7,879 nucleotides of DNA from an uncultured Thermomicrobiales bacterium. Lineage in GTDB: Bacteria > Chloroflexota > Chloroflexia > Thermomicrobiales > UBA6265. This document shows, one piece after another, positions 1 through 5,425 of the stretch. A program made the translations under genes and the position numbers. The DNA lies in NCBI GenBank assembly GCA_902806355.1, contig CADCWI010000033.1, positions 1-7,879 on the forward strand, written 5' to 3'. The stretch's first letter is position 1; every line of letters starts with the position of its first letter. Below the pieces are notes generated by a model. That model made no database searches. It was not told the origin of the DNA and saw only the letters and a list, made by a program, of their open reading frames with translations.

Positions 1-111
1 GCCCGCGCCCTTGGCCCCGGTCGGGTTCTCGGCGCTGATCGAGCGCGTGACGGCGCCCGAGAGGCGGCTGAGATTGCCCAGATCCACGCCCAGCCCATTG
101 AATGCGGTCAC
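1..111 (-). CDS. DUF2961 / GH172-like glycoside hydrolase, N-terminal fragment (runs off left edge)
   Basis: Only the first 37 codons are in the window. The reading frame from GTG at 111-109 gives a protein whose visible part contains FNGLGVDLGNLSRLS (residues 4-18) followed by TRSISAENPTGAKGAG (22-37). This pattern of an N-terminal NGLG..LGNLSRLS block, then RSISAENPTG and a Lys-Gly stretch, is how DUF2961 proteins typically begin, as I remember the family. DUF2961 members are now grouped in glycoside hydrolase family 172, which includes enzymes acting on alpha-D-fructofuranosides and D-arabinofuranosides. The GTG start is supported by an AAAGGA ribosome-binding site at 126-121 (minus strand) with a 9-nt spacer. 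The gene follows the LacI repressor by 28 bp on the same strand and is probably cotranscribed with it. The catalytic region lies outside the window, so activity and substrate are unknown. The family call rests on a short match from memory. Confidence 0.7.
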   Translation of the reverse strand, partial: MTAFNGLGVDLGNLSRLSGAVTRSISAENPTGAKGAG

Positions 112-139
112 CGTGTCCGTTCCTTTCAGCTATGGCGTA

Positions 140-1189
140 TCACCGTGCAGCCACCGCGACACCGGCTCCGCCAGGATCGCCTACAGCGAGCTTCCGGGCG
201 GTCGAGCCCCCACAGGACTCCCTCACATGGAGTTCAAAGTGAAAGATGATAAAGCGGGACCGGGATTGGCGATTCGTGATCCGATCACTCAGGAGATCGA
301 AGGCACTTGTTGCCATTTGCTGCGTCGGTTGCCCAAGGGTGGTCAAGGGTGGAGCGACGAGGCCTGCCCAGGAAGGGTCGTCGATGCCGACGAACGCGAC
401 ATCTTCAGGGATGCTCTTCGCCGCATCGCGAAGGGCTCGCAAGGCACCGATCGCCATCAGGTTGTTGGCGACGACGAGTCCATCGAGGTCTGGATAATCG
501 ACGAGAAGCTGGCGAGTTGCACGCTGGGCTACCTCAAGCCGGAACTCACCATGCCCGATGGCGACTGGCAATGCAAAGCGCCGCATCACCTCCTCGTACC
601 CGTGCAGGCGCTCCGCACCAGTCTGGATCTCGCTCCGGCCAGTGATGAAGCCAATGTTCCCTCGCCCCAGATCGACCAAGTGCTGGGTAGCAAGACGACC
701 AGCCTGGACGTTGTCGGCAAAAACGGCATCGGCGCGCTCGTCATTCACAGTTCGGTCGAGCGCCACGATAGGGATATCGATATCGAGCAGTGCGGAGATG
801 GTTGCATCGCCGGGATCGGCGGGCACTAAAATCACGCCTACCACCTGCTCAGCAGCGAGTACCTCAAGGTACGCCCGCTGTTTTTCCGCCGTCTCATCCG
901 TGTTGCAGAGAACCACGCGATAGCCCCGGGTATACGCAGCATCCTCGATGGCACGAACCGCTTGCGTGAAATGCGGATTCTCGATATCCGATACGACCAC
1001 CCCGATCGTCTCGCTCTGTTGACGTCGCAGGCTGCGCGCGATCCGGTTCGGCCGGTACCCCAGTTCGGCGACCGCCTGGAGCACCCGTTCCCGTTTGGCC
1101 GGGGAACCGCGATGATCCTGGTTGAGGACGCGAGACACTGTCGCTGAAGAGACCTGTGCTCGCTCCGCCACCTGCTTGATCGTCGCCAC
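140..1189 (-). CDS. LacI/GalR-family transcriptional regulator
   Basis: A 349-residue sugar-responsive repressor of normal family length. The N-terminal helix-turn-helix (residues 3-23) reads TIKQVAERAQVSSATVSRVLN, followed by GYRPNRIARSLRR (44-56), the hinge-helix region that inserts in the operator minor groove. The rest is a periplasmic-binding-protein-like effector domain starting at ETIGVVVSDIENPHF (60-74), with the typical GIDDPSWAGL...PPLTTL segment and a closing LHVRESCGG. The start is set at GTG 1189-1187 because it begins with the canonical ATIK..AE, and AAAGGG lies 7 nt upstream. The frame stays open to a GTG at 1237, but that would translate the operator. The gene is divergent from the transporter genes and followed by the DUF2961 gene. 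The recognition helix (SATVSR) resembles GalR and CcpA types, which bind TG.AA.CG.TT.CA operators, and three such sites occur here. It is probably autoregulated. The effector is likely a sugar, identity unknown. Confidence 0.95.
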   Translation of the reverse strand: MATIKQVAERAQVSSATVSRVLNQDHRGSPAKRERVLQAVAELGYRPNRIARSLRRQQSETIGVVVSDIENPHFTQAVRAIEDAAYTRGYRVVLCNTDETAEKQRAYLEVLAAEQVVGVILVPADPGDATISALLDIDIPIVALDRTVNDERADAVFADNVQAGRLATQHLVDLGRGNIGFITGRSEIQTGAERLHGYEEVMRRFALPVAIGHGEFRLEVAQRATRQLLVDYPDLDGLVVANNLMAIGALRALRDAAKSIPEDVAFVGIDDPSWAGLVAPPLTTLGQPTQQMATSAFDLLSDRITNRQSRSRFIIFHFELHVRESCGGSTARKLAVGDPGGAGVAVAAR

Positions 1190-1196
1190 CGCTTTT

Positions 1197-1202
1197 CCCT
1201 TT
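1197..1202 (-). promoter_or_regulatory. Ribosome-binding site of the LacI gene
   Basis: The minus strand reads AAAGGG at 1202-1197, then a 7-nt spacer to GTG at 1189. It decides the start of the repressor gene: the upstream in-frame GTG at 1237 has no such site and would give an N-terminal extension before the conserved ATIK helix. The operator at 1204-1217 lies one base upstream of this site. Confidence 0.75.
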
Positions 1203-1203
1203 C

Positions 1204-1217
1204 TGGAATCGATTTCA
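1204..1217. promoter_or_regulatory. LacI-type operator O1 (repressor gene, autoregulation)
   Basis: TGGAATCGATTTCA is a near-perfect dyad centred between 1210 and 1211. Only the third base pair from each end breaks symmetry, and flanking C1203 and G1218 extend the palindrome to 16 bp. It fits the general LacI-family operator TGNAANCGNTTNCA and shares 13 of 14 positions with the site at 1412-1425. It sits directly upstream of the repressor's ribosome-binding site, so bound repressor would cover the transcription start or block elongation. Negative autoregulation is inferred. Confidence 0.75.
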
Positions 1218-1381
1218 GAATCGCACAAGGATCGCACTCTCGCAACCCCTCAAGTTACGACCAGCGTTGGTGGGCTCTACTCGCCGTACCCTCACGATTA
1301 TTGGGCAAATCGCACTTGACGTCCTGGCACATGAACTCTACGGCACCGGCAATGCGTCGTCCCTCAACGTTGGAGAGATGC

Positions 1382-1411
1382 TTGACAAACACAGGGGGGC
1401 ATTGGTAACGT
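1382..1411 (+). promoter_or_regulatory. Predicted sigma-70 type promoter of the ABC transporter genes
   Basis: A perfect TTGACA -35 box (1382-1387) is followed after 18 nt by TAACGT (1406-1411) as the -10 box. TG at 1403-1404, one base before the -10, gives an extended -10 arrangement that can offset the poor hexamer (3 of 6 matches). Operator O2 begins at the next base, so the start point falls inside the operator, as expected for a repressed promoter. Transcription would begin about 115 nt before the permease ATG. Confidence 0.6.
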
Positions 1412-1425
1412 TGCAATCGATTTCA
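1412..1425. promoter_or_regulatory. LacI-type operator O2 (transporter promoter)
   Basis: TGCAATCGATTTCA is a dyad with matching halves TG.AATC / GATT.CA centred between 1418 and 1419. It directly follows the -10 box of the predicted transporter promoter and so overlaps the expected transcription start. It shares 13 of 14 bases with O1 and 12 of 14 with O3. The divergently encoded LacI protein is the natural candidate to bind it. Binding is inferred; the sequence shows only the repeated palindrome and its position. Confidence 0.8.
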
Positions 1426-1431
1426 CCATGA

Positions 1432-1444
1432 GTCGAATTTCGAC
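1432..1444. repeat. 13-bp palindrome in the transporter leader
   Basis: GTCGAA and TTCGAC form a perfect inverted repeat around a single T, 6 bp downstream of operator O2. The one-base centre is too tight to fold as an RNA hairpin without losing base pairs, so a protein-binding site is likelier than a structure if it means anything. No second copy was noticed in the window, and chance occurrence is quite possible. Confidence 0.35.
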
Positions 1445-1533
1445 ATGGCCCTGTCCAGAGTGCGCCGCATCTCTCCGGTCGTCTCTCCATCTGATGACTT
1501 TGATGCGGACAATGTTCGATCGGAAGAGAGCAC

Positions 1534-2454
1534 ATGGCAGCCATCGCGATTGGCAAACGACAGCGCATGTCTCCGCTCCGCCGGCGAGAAGCGATGTTTG
1601 GGTACATCGCGATCCTGCCGTGGCTGATCGGATTTCTCGTTTTCACCGCCGGGCCGATGGTCTTCTCCGCGTACCTGGTCTTCACGGAGTGGGAATTGCT
1701 CACGCCGCCCCGCTGGGTGGGGCTGGATAACATCCGGTTTCTGCTCAAGGATCAGATGTTCCGGAATACTCTCTGGAACACCTTCATGTACACGGTGATC
1801 TCGGTCCCGCTTCAGTTGCTTGTCGCATTCGGTGTGGCCCTGCTCCTGAATCTTAATATCCGAGGCTCGAACTTTTACCGTGCGCTTATCTTTCTGCCGT
1901 CACAGACGCCGATCGTCGCGAGCGCCATGCTGTGGTTCTTCATCTTCAGCCCGACATCTGGGCTGGCGAACGCCGCACTGGATGTCGTCGGGATTGGACC
2001 TCAACGCTGGCTCTGGGACGTGAACCTCGTCAAGCCAGCCCTGATAACGATCGCTGTCTGGGCCTTCGGCGGCGCGATGATCATCTTCCTGGCGGGGCTC
2101 CAGGACATTCCCCAATCGCTCTACGAAGCGGCTGAGCTCGATGGTGCCAGCGCATGGTCGAAGCTGTTCAATATCACCATTCCCCTTCTATCGCCCACGA
2201 TCTTCTTCAATCTGGTGATTGGGCTCATCGGGGCATTTCAAGTGTTCACGCCTGTCTACCTGATGACCGGCGGTGGTCCGGGAACGTCGTCGATGATGAT
2301 GGGCCTACTGATCTACCGGCACGGTTTCGAGGAATTCAACATGGGCTATGCATCGCTGCTTGCCTGGGTGCTTTTTCTCATCGTCATCACACTGACCATC
2401 ATCCAGTTCACCCTCGCCCGCAAATGGGTGTACTACGAGGGCGACAAGGCGTAG
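1534..2454 (+). CDS. Carbohydrate ABC transporter permease, MalF/UgpA type
   Basis: A 306-residue inner-membrane subunit of a CUT1-type sugar importer. About six membrane segments are visible, near residues 22-50, 79-105, 113-138, 168-188, 221-245 and 275-297. The cytoplasmic EAA loop that contacts the ATPase is EAAELDGASAW from residue 198, with G204 and P217 in the expected places. The later FQVFTPVYLMTGGGPG segment (235-250) is typical of MalF/UgpA-like permeases. The length is usual for UgpA-like members, which lack the large periplasmic loop of enteric MalF. The ATG at 1534 follows a purine-rich GGAAGAGAG stretch with only moderate Shine-Dalgarno match; Met12 is a less likely alternative. 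It is the first gene of the unit controlled by the promoter and operator O2. It pairs with the next permease to form the channel. The transported sugar cannot be told from the sequence. Confidence 0.93.
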   Translation: MAAIAIGKRQRMSPLRRREAMFGYIAILPWLIGFLVFTAGPMVFSAYLVFTEWELLTPPRWVGLDNIRFLLKDQMFRNTLWNTFMYTVISVPLQLLVAFGVALLLNLNIRGSNFYRALIFLPSQTPIVASAMLWFFIFSPTSGLANAALDVVGIGPQRWLWDVNLVKPALITIAVWAFGGAMIIFLAGLQDIPQSLYEAAELDGASAWSKLFNITIPLLSPTIFFNLVIGLIGAFQVFTPVYLMTGGGPGTSSMMMGLLIYRHGFEEFNMGYASLLAWVLFLIVITLTIIQFTLARKWVYYEGDKA

Positions 2455-2472
2455 CAAAGGCTGGGCACCCTT

Positions 2473-2489
2473 TCTCGCGAAGCGCGAGA
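2473..2489 (+). repeat. Small hairpin between the two permease genes
   Basis: TCTCGCG and CGCGAGA form a perfect 7-bp stem around an AAG loop, 18 bp after the first permease's stop codon. No T-tract follows, so it is not a standard terminator. It may protect the upstream mRNA or tune the ratio of the two subunits. It lies in an 81-bp gap, long for two permeases that are usually nearly adjacent. Confidence 0.5.
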
Positions 2490-2535
2490 TCCTCCCCGTG
2501 ACACGGAGAACCTTCCTCAATCAAGGAGAGCAAGC

Positions 2536-3474
2536 GTGGCTGTTCAGGAATCGTCGAAACTTGATGCGCTGCCTGAGCGCCGTCCCTTCGTGCTGGAAAA
2601 CGCACGAGGCCATGCAGTCGTCGGCTCTCCTCCCCGTGTCACGGCCGCCCGGAAGTTGCGGGCCCTCCCCGTCCACCTCGTCCTGATCGCCATCACGCTG
2701 ATCTCGTTGCTGCCCCTCATCTACATGATGACCACGTCGCTGAAGGAGCGAGGCACCGAGTTCGCCTACCCGGTCGAGTGGATTCCCAATCCCTTTGTCT
2801 GGAGCAATTACTCAACCGCTCTCGAGACGGTTCCGACGTTGACGTTCTTCATGAACACGATGATCGTCACGACGCTGACGCTCGTTGGAGGACTTCTTTC
2901 GTCCTCGCTCGTGGCCTACGGATTCGCACGTACCAGATTTCCCGGCCGCGACTTCCTGTTCATGCTCGTGCTGAGCGGCCTGATGCTGCCCTACATGGTG
3001 ACGTTGATTCCCCAGTTTGTGCTGTTCCGCAATCTGGGATGGATCAACACGCTCCTCCCGCTGATCGTCCCGGCGTTCTTCGGCGGCTCCCCGTTCTACA
3101 TCTTCCTGCTCCGCCAGTTCTTCAGGGGACTGCCCACCGACCTGGAGGATGCCGCACGGATCGATGGAGCCGGCTACTTCCGGATCTGGTGGACGATCGC
3201 GATGCCCCTGGCTCGTCCGGGCCTGGCAACCGTCGCGATCCTTTCCATCCTTACGCACTGGAACGATTTCACCGCGCCACTCGTTTACCTGAACACCCAG
3301 GACAACTGGACCCTGGCGCTCGGCATCCGGCTTTTCCGGGACGCCTACCAGGTCAACTTCAATCTCATGATGGCCTATGCCGTCATGATGACCATCCCCG
3401 TGTTCACCGTCTTCTTCGCGTTCCAGAAGTATTTCGTCCGTGGAATCACGATTTCCGGAATGGGCGGCAAATAG
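2536..3474 (+). CDS. Carbohydrate ABC transporter permease, MalG/UgpE type
   Basis: A 312-residue partner permease of the CUT1 importer. A polar N-terminal tail of about 40 residues precedes about six membrane segments, beginning near residues 45-66, 105-131 and 140-163 and ending near 280-300. The EAA loop appears as EDAARIDGAGYF from residue 204, with G211 and P224. The usual Glu is replaced by Asp205 or shifted by one residue, a mild variation. WNDF (242-245) and the closing YFVRGITISGMGGK are typical of MalG-like proteins. The GTG start at 2536 is fixed by a strong AAGGAGAG site at 2523-2530 about 7 nt upstream. The tail is longer than in many MalG homologues, so a later start is conceivable but has no comparable ribosome-binding site. 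It is cotranscribed with the first permease and followed after 118 bp by the binding-protein gene. Confidence 0.93.
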   Translation: MAVQESSKLDALPERRPFVLENARGHAVVGSPPRVTAARKLRALPVHLVLIAITLISLLPLIYMMTTSLKERGTEFAYPVEWIPNPFVWSNYSTALETVPTLTFFMNTMIVTTLTLVGGLLSSSLVAYGFARTRFPGRDFLFMLVLSGLMLPYMVTLIPQFVLFRNLGWINTLLPLIVPAFFGGSPFYIFLLRQFFRGLPTDLEDAARIDGAGYFRIWWTIAMPLARPGLATVAILSILTHWNDFTAPLVYLNTQDNWTLALGIRLFRDAYQVNFNLMMAYAVMMTIPVFTVFFAFQKYFVRGITISGMGGK

Positions 3475-3522
3475 AACGGCTGCCCACCCCTTCCGGCCAT
3501 CAACCCTGGCATGCAACAGGAC

Positions 3523-3530
3523 AGGAGGTG
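3523..3530 (+). promoter_or_regulatory. Orphan Shine-Dalgarno-like sequence before the binding-protein gene
   Basis: AGGAGGTG is a full-length match to the 16S anti-Shine-Dalgarno, the best in the window, yet no ATG, GTG or TTG start follows at a workable distance. The binding-protein gene begins 62 nt later with its own AAGGG. It may be a ribosome standby site, an mRNA stabiliser, a relic of a lost start, or chance. Confidence 0.4.
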
Positions 3531-3592
3531 TATCGAGCCCCGGCTCCCATCCCGAATTGGCGAACGCGTGAACCATCATTGAAGGGAACACC

Positions 3593-4963
3593 ATGTCCGC
3601 GGATAGCGTAAAGAAGATCGACAGGATGATTGCCGCGTCACGACACTCGCGTCGCGATGTCGTCAAGGGAGGGGCACTCGGTCTGTCCGCGGTTGCCCTC
3701 GGCCCGCTTCTCGCCAGCCCGGCCGCGGCCGCCGGGAGGCGGCAGGAGGCCGTCACGCTACAGGTGTCGGTCTGGGTCGGCGAAGCCGAATTTGCCGCGC
3801 TGGAGGAACTGGGGGGCCGATACACCGCGTCCCATCCGGGCGTGACGATCGAGTTCATCAACATCGTCGACGGAGGTCCGTTCGGACGCGACAAGCTCCA
3901 GCAAATGGTCGCGGGCGGCCAGGCACCCGACATCATGATGATGAACACCGGCCAGTTCGAGGCCTTCGGCTCACGCGAGGTCCTTGCTCCCCTCGACGAG
4001 CGCGTCGCCGCTGACCAGTTCGACCTGGGAGTGTATTTCCCAGCCGCGGTCGAGGGCAGCAAGATCGAGGGCACCCTCTATGGTTTGCCCAAGGACATCA
4101 GCGATCATCTCGTCTACATCAACACCGACATGTTCGACGCCGCCGGCGTTGAGCTCCCGGGCAATGAATGGACGTGGGATGATTACCGGGCGACCGCCAA
4201 GTCGCTGACTCTCGATACGGATGGCGACGGCGCGGTGGATCAGTGGGGCACGTCCGTCGAGAATTCCGCGTGGTCCTGGGGTTCCTTCGTTCACACGAAT
4301 GGCGGCCAGATTCTCAACGACGACCGCACGGAATGCCTGCTTACCTCGCCTGAGGCGATCGCGGCATTGAAGGTCTACTACGGTGTCATGACCGAGGATC
4401 AGTCCGCGGTGCCGCCGGGAACGTTGCCGCAGACGCCCGGGGGGCGTGATCAGTTCCTGAGCAGCATTGTTGCGATGACGATGGCGGGTCCGTGGTTCCG
4501 CCCGTCACTGGTCGAAGAGCCACCATTCAACTGGACTGTCCGTTCGTACCCGCGGCCGGCAGCCGATCCCGCTCTGAGCGTTCTCTACACGGATCAATGG
4601 GCGATGTCGGCGACAAGCGAGAGTCCGGATCAGGCGTGGGAGCTGCTCAAGTTTCTCGCCGGGCCGGAGGGCCAGACCATCTGGTCGGAGATCTACGGAA
4701 GCCGCTCGATCACACCGATCCAGGAACTGGCCCAGAGCGATGCGTGGCTCACCTACGGTGGAGAGGAGCATCGGGCGGATAACCAGGCCTTCCTGGACCA
4801 GTTGCAATTCACCGTGCCACCGCCGACGAACTTCGGAGACGGCGCTGAGGCGGAAAACGTCTGGAATGAGCAACTGGATCTCGTGATCGTTGGCCAGCAA
4901 TCAGTCGATCAGGCAGTGCAGACTATCTGTGATTCGCTGACAATGGTCCTCAGCGGGCCGTAG
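3593..4963 (+). CDS. Extracellular sugar-binding protein, family 1 (UgpB/MalE-like), Tat-exported
   Basis: A 456-residue solute-binding protein that would capture the sugar outside the membrane and deliver it to the two permeases. Residues 19-25 read SRRDVVK, a twin-arginine motif, followed by a hydrophobic stretch (26-43) and an Ala-rich cleavage region (44-47), so export in folded form is predicted. There is no lipobox cysteine, so it appears to be released rather than lipid-anchored. The mature part has the usual features of family-1 binding proteins: LGGRYTASHPGVTIEFI, then GQAPDIMMMN, LYGLPKDIS, a DTDGDGAVDQWG segment (208-219, common in these proteins and calcium-loop-like), and AWELLKFLAGPEGQ. 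ATG 3593 has AAGGG 6 nt upstream. The gene is last in the transporter unit, whereas binding proteins are more often first. No ATPase gene follows within the window. The ligand is unknown. Confidence 0.93.
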   Translation: MSADSVKKIDRMIAASRHSRRDVVKGGALGLSAVALGPLLASPAAAAGRRQEAVTLQVSVWVGEAEFAALEELGGRYTASHPGVTIEFINIVDGGPFGRDKLQQMVAGGQAPDIMMMNTGQFEAFGSREVLAPLDERVAADQFDLGVYFPAAVEGSKIEGTLYGLPKDISDHLVYINTDMFDAAGVELPGNEWTWDDYRATAKSLTLDTDGDGAVDQWGTSVENSAWSWGSFVHTNGGQILNDDRTECLLTSPEAIAALKVYYGVMTEDQSAVPPGTLPQTPGGRDQFLSSIVAMTMAGPWFRPSLVEEPPFNWTVRSYPRPAADPALSVLYTDQWAMSATSESPDQAWELLKFLAGPEGQTIWSEIYGSRSITPIQELAQSDAWLTYGGEEHRADNQAFLDQLQFTVPPPTNFGDGAEAENVWNEQLDLVIVGQQSVDQAVQTICDSLTMVLSGP

Positions 4964-5076
4964 GCTCACCACCCCTTTGTATCCGACGAGCTCTGGGTCA
5001 CCGAATCCGGCTCGTCAGGGGGAATGGCACGGCGCCTCGCAAGCGTTCCCGGGCGACAATTGTCCCAACATGTACT
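4964..5076. other. 3' untranslated stretch after the binding-protein gene
   Basis: No gene is supported here. Weak symmetric elements are present: GACGAGC (4985-4991) can pair with GCTCGTC (5010-5016) across an 18-nt loop, and GACAATTGTC (5055-5064) is a perfect 10-bp palindrome. Neither has a T-tract or a recognisable partner protein. The strong terminator starts at 5077. Confidence 0.4.
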
Positions 5077-5130
5077 CCGTCCGCAGCATCTGGCGTTATC
5101 GTGCCAGATGCTGCGGACGGTTGTTTGTGT
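5077..5130 (+). terminator. Strong intrinsic terminator of the transporter genes
   Basis: CCGTCCGCAGCATCTGGC at 5077-5094 is exactly complementary to 5103-5120, giving an 18-bp perfect stem with an 8-nt loop (5095-5102). The T-rich TTGTTTGTGT (5121-5130) follows at once. The GC-rich stem plus downstream T run on the plus strand marks a Rho-independent terminator, 113 bp after the binding-protein stop. The other strand has no T run after the stem, so termination is predicted only for plus-strand transcripts. It separates the transporter unit from the oxidoreductase gene. Confidence 0.85.
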
Positions 5131-5425
5131 ACGGGCGCGAAAGCACCTGATCCCAGTCAATGACAGCCACCGCGCAAACGAGTGAACCTCGCGGGACAGA
5201 CTGAGTCCTCCGCGCCCTGCCATCTCTGTCCGTCTCACGCGCCCAGCTGGCATCAGCAACGATGAAGAGATCGGATTGCCACCTGCATTGCAATCGATCT
5301 CCTGGGTGATCGACTCCTACAGGGAACCAACCCTCGGCTATCAAAGTGGCTCGTCCCTCTGGACGCGATCGTGCGCCATATCTCTCGCCGCGTTAGCTGT
5401 CAGCGCGAGCTATGGAGTTGGACCA
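5131..5425. other. Upstream region of the oxidoreductase gene
   Basis: About 295 bp between the terminator and the oxidoreductase start. I find no supported gene on either strand. It holds operator O3 (5289-5302) and a good ribosome-binding site (5414-5417). No promoter with acceptable -35 and -10 boxes stands out; TTGCCA at 5276-5281 is a possible -35, but the matching -10 position is poor. Because a terminator lies just upstream and an operator within, a promoter near O3 is expected on logic rather than seen. Confidence 0.5.
5289..5302. promoter_or_regulatory. LacI-type operator O3 (oxidoreductase gene), diverged
   Basis: TGCAATCGATCTCC matches operator O2 at 12 of 14 bases, and the preceding T extends an exact 11-base identity with it (TTGCAATCGAT). 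The left half and central CG are intact; the right half has two changes, so binding may be weaker. It lies 124 bp before the oxidoreductase ATG and well away from O1 and O2. It suggests that the same LacI protein controls the oxidoreductase. Function is inferred. Confidence 0.6.

Larger units (their letters stand above)
1218..1533. other. Divergent intergenic region between repressor and transporter
   Basis: About 316 bp separate operator O1 from the first permease start. I see no convincing gene here; short open frames begin within it, but they have no family resemblance and run into the permease in another frame. It contains the transporter promoter (1382-1411), operator O2 (1412-1425), a short leader palindrome (1432-1444) and roughly 110 bases of untranslated leader before the ATG at 1534. 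A clear promoter for the repressor gene on the minus strand was not found; a weak TTGCGA-N17-GATTCT candidate overlaps the stretch before O1. Confidence 0.6.

Noticed and set aside
11..829. 272-codon open frame on the plus strand
   Set aside because: Antisense to the LacI repressor and the DUF2961 fragment, both of which are supported by motifs and ribosome-binding sites.
1190..1237. 16-residue N-terminal extension of the LacI repressor from GTG 1237
   Set aside because: It would translate operator O1 and precede the conserved ATIK start, while GTG 1189 has a well-placed AAAGGG.
1363..1375. CTCAACGTTGGAG upstream of the transporter promoter, resembling a LacI-type dyad
   Set aside because: The halves are out of register by one base and do not match the AATCGATT core shared by the three accepted operators; it also lies upstream of the -35 box.
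2491..2644. Two near-identical 16-mers, CCTCCCCGTGACACGG (2491) and CCTCCCCGTGTCACGG (2629)
   Set aside because: One copy is in the gap and one inside the permease coding sequence, with no third copy or flanking structure noticed; probably coincidence in GC-rich sequence.
2778..3611. 277-codon plus-strand frame overlapping the second permease and the following gap
   Set aside because: Out-of-frame shadow of the permease; its Pro, Arg and His-rich product lacks hydrophobic segments or motifs.
2812..4074. 420-codon open frame on the minus strand across the second permease and the binding-protein gene
   Set aside because: It lies antisense to two genes with clear family motifs, has no recognisable domain and spans their intergenic gap. 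Long antisense frames are expected in GC-rich coding DNA.
4985..5016. GACGAGC...GCTCGTC inverted repeat after the binding-protein gene as a terminator
   Set aside because: Seven pairs with an 18-nt loop and no T-tract; the 18-bp hairpin at 5077-5120 is far stronger and has one.
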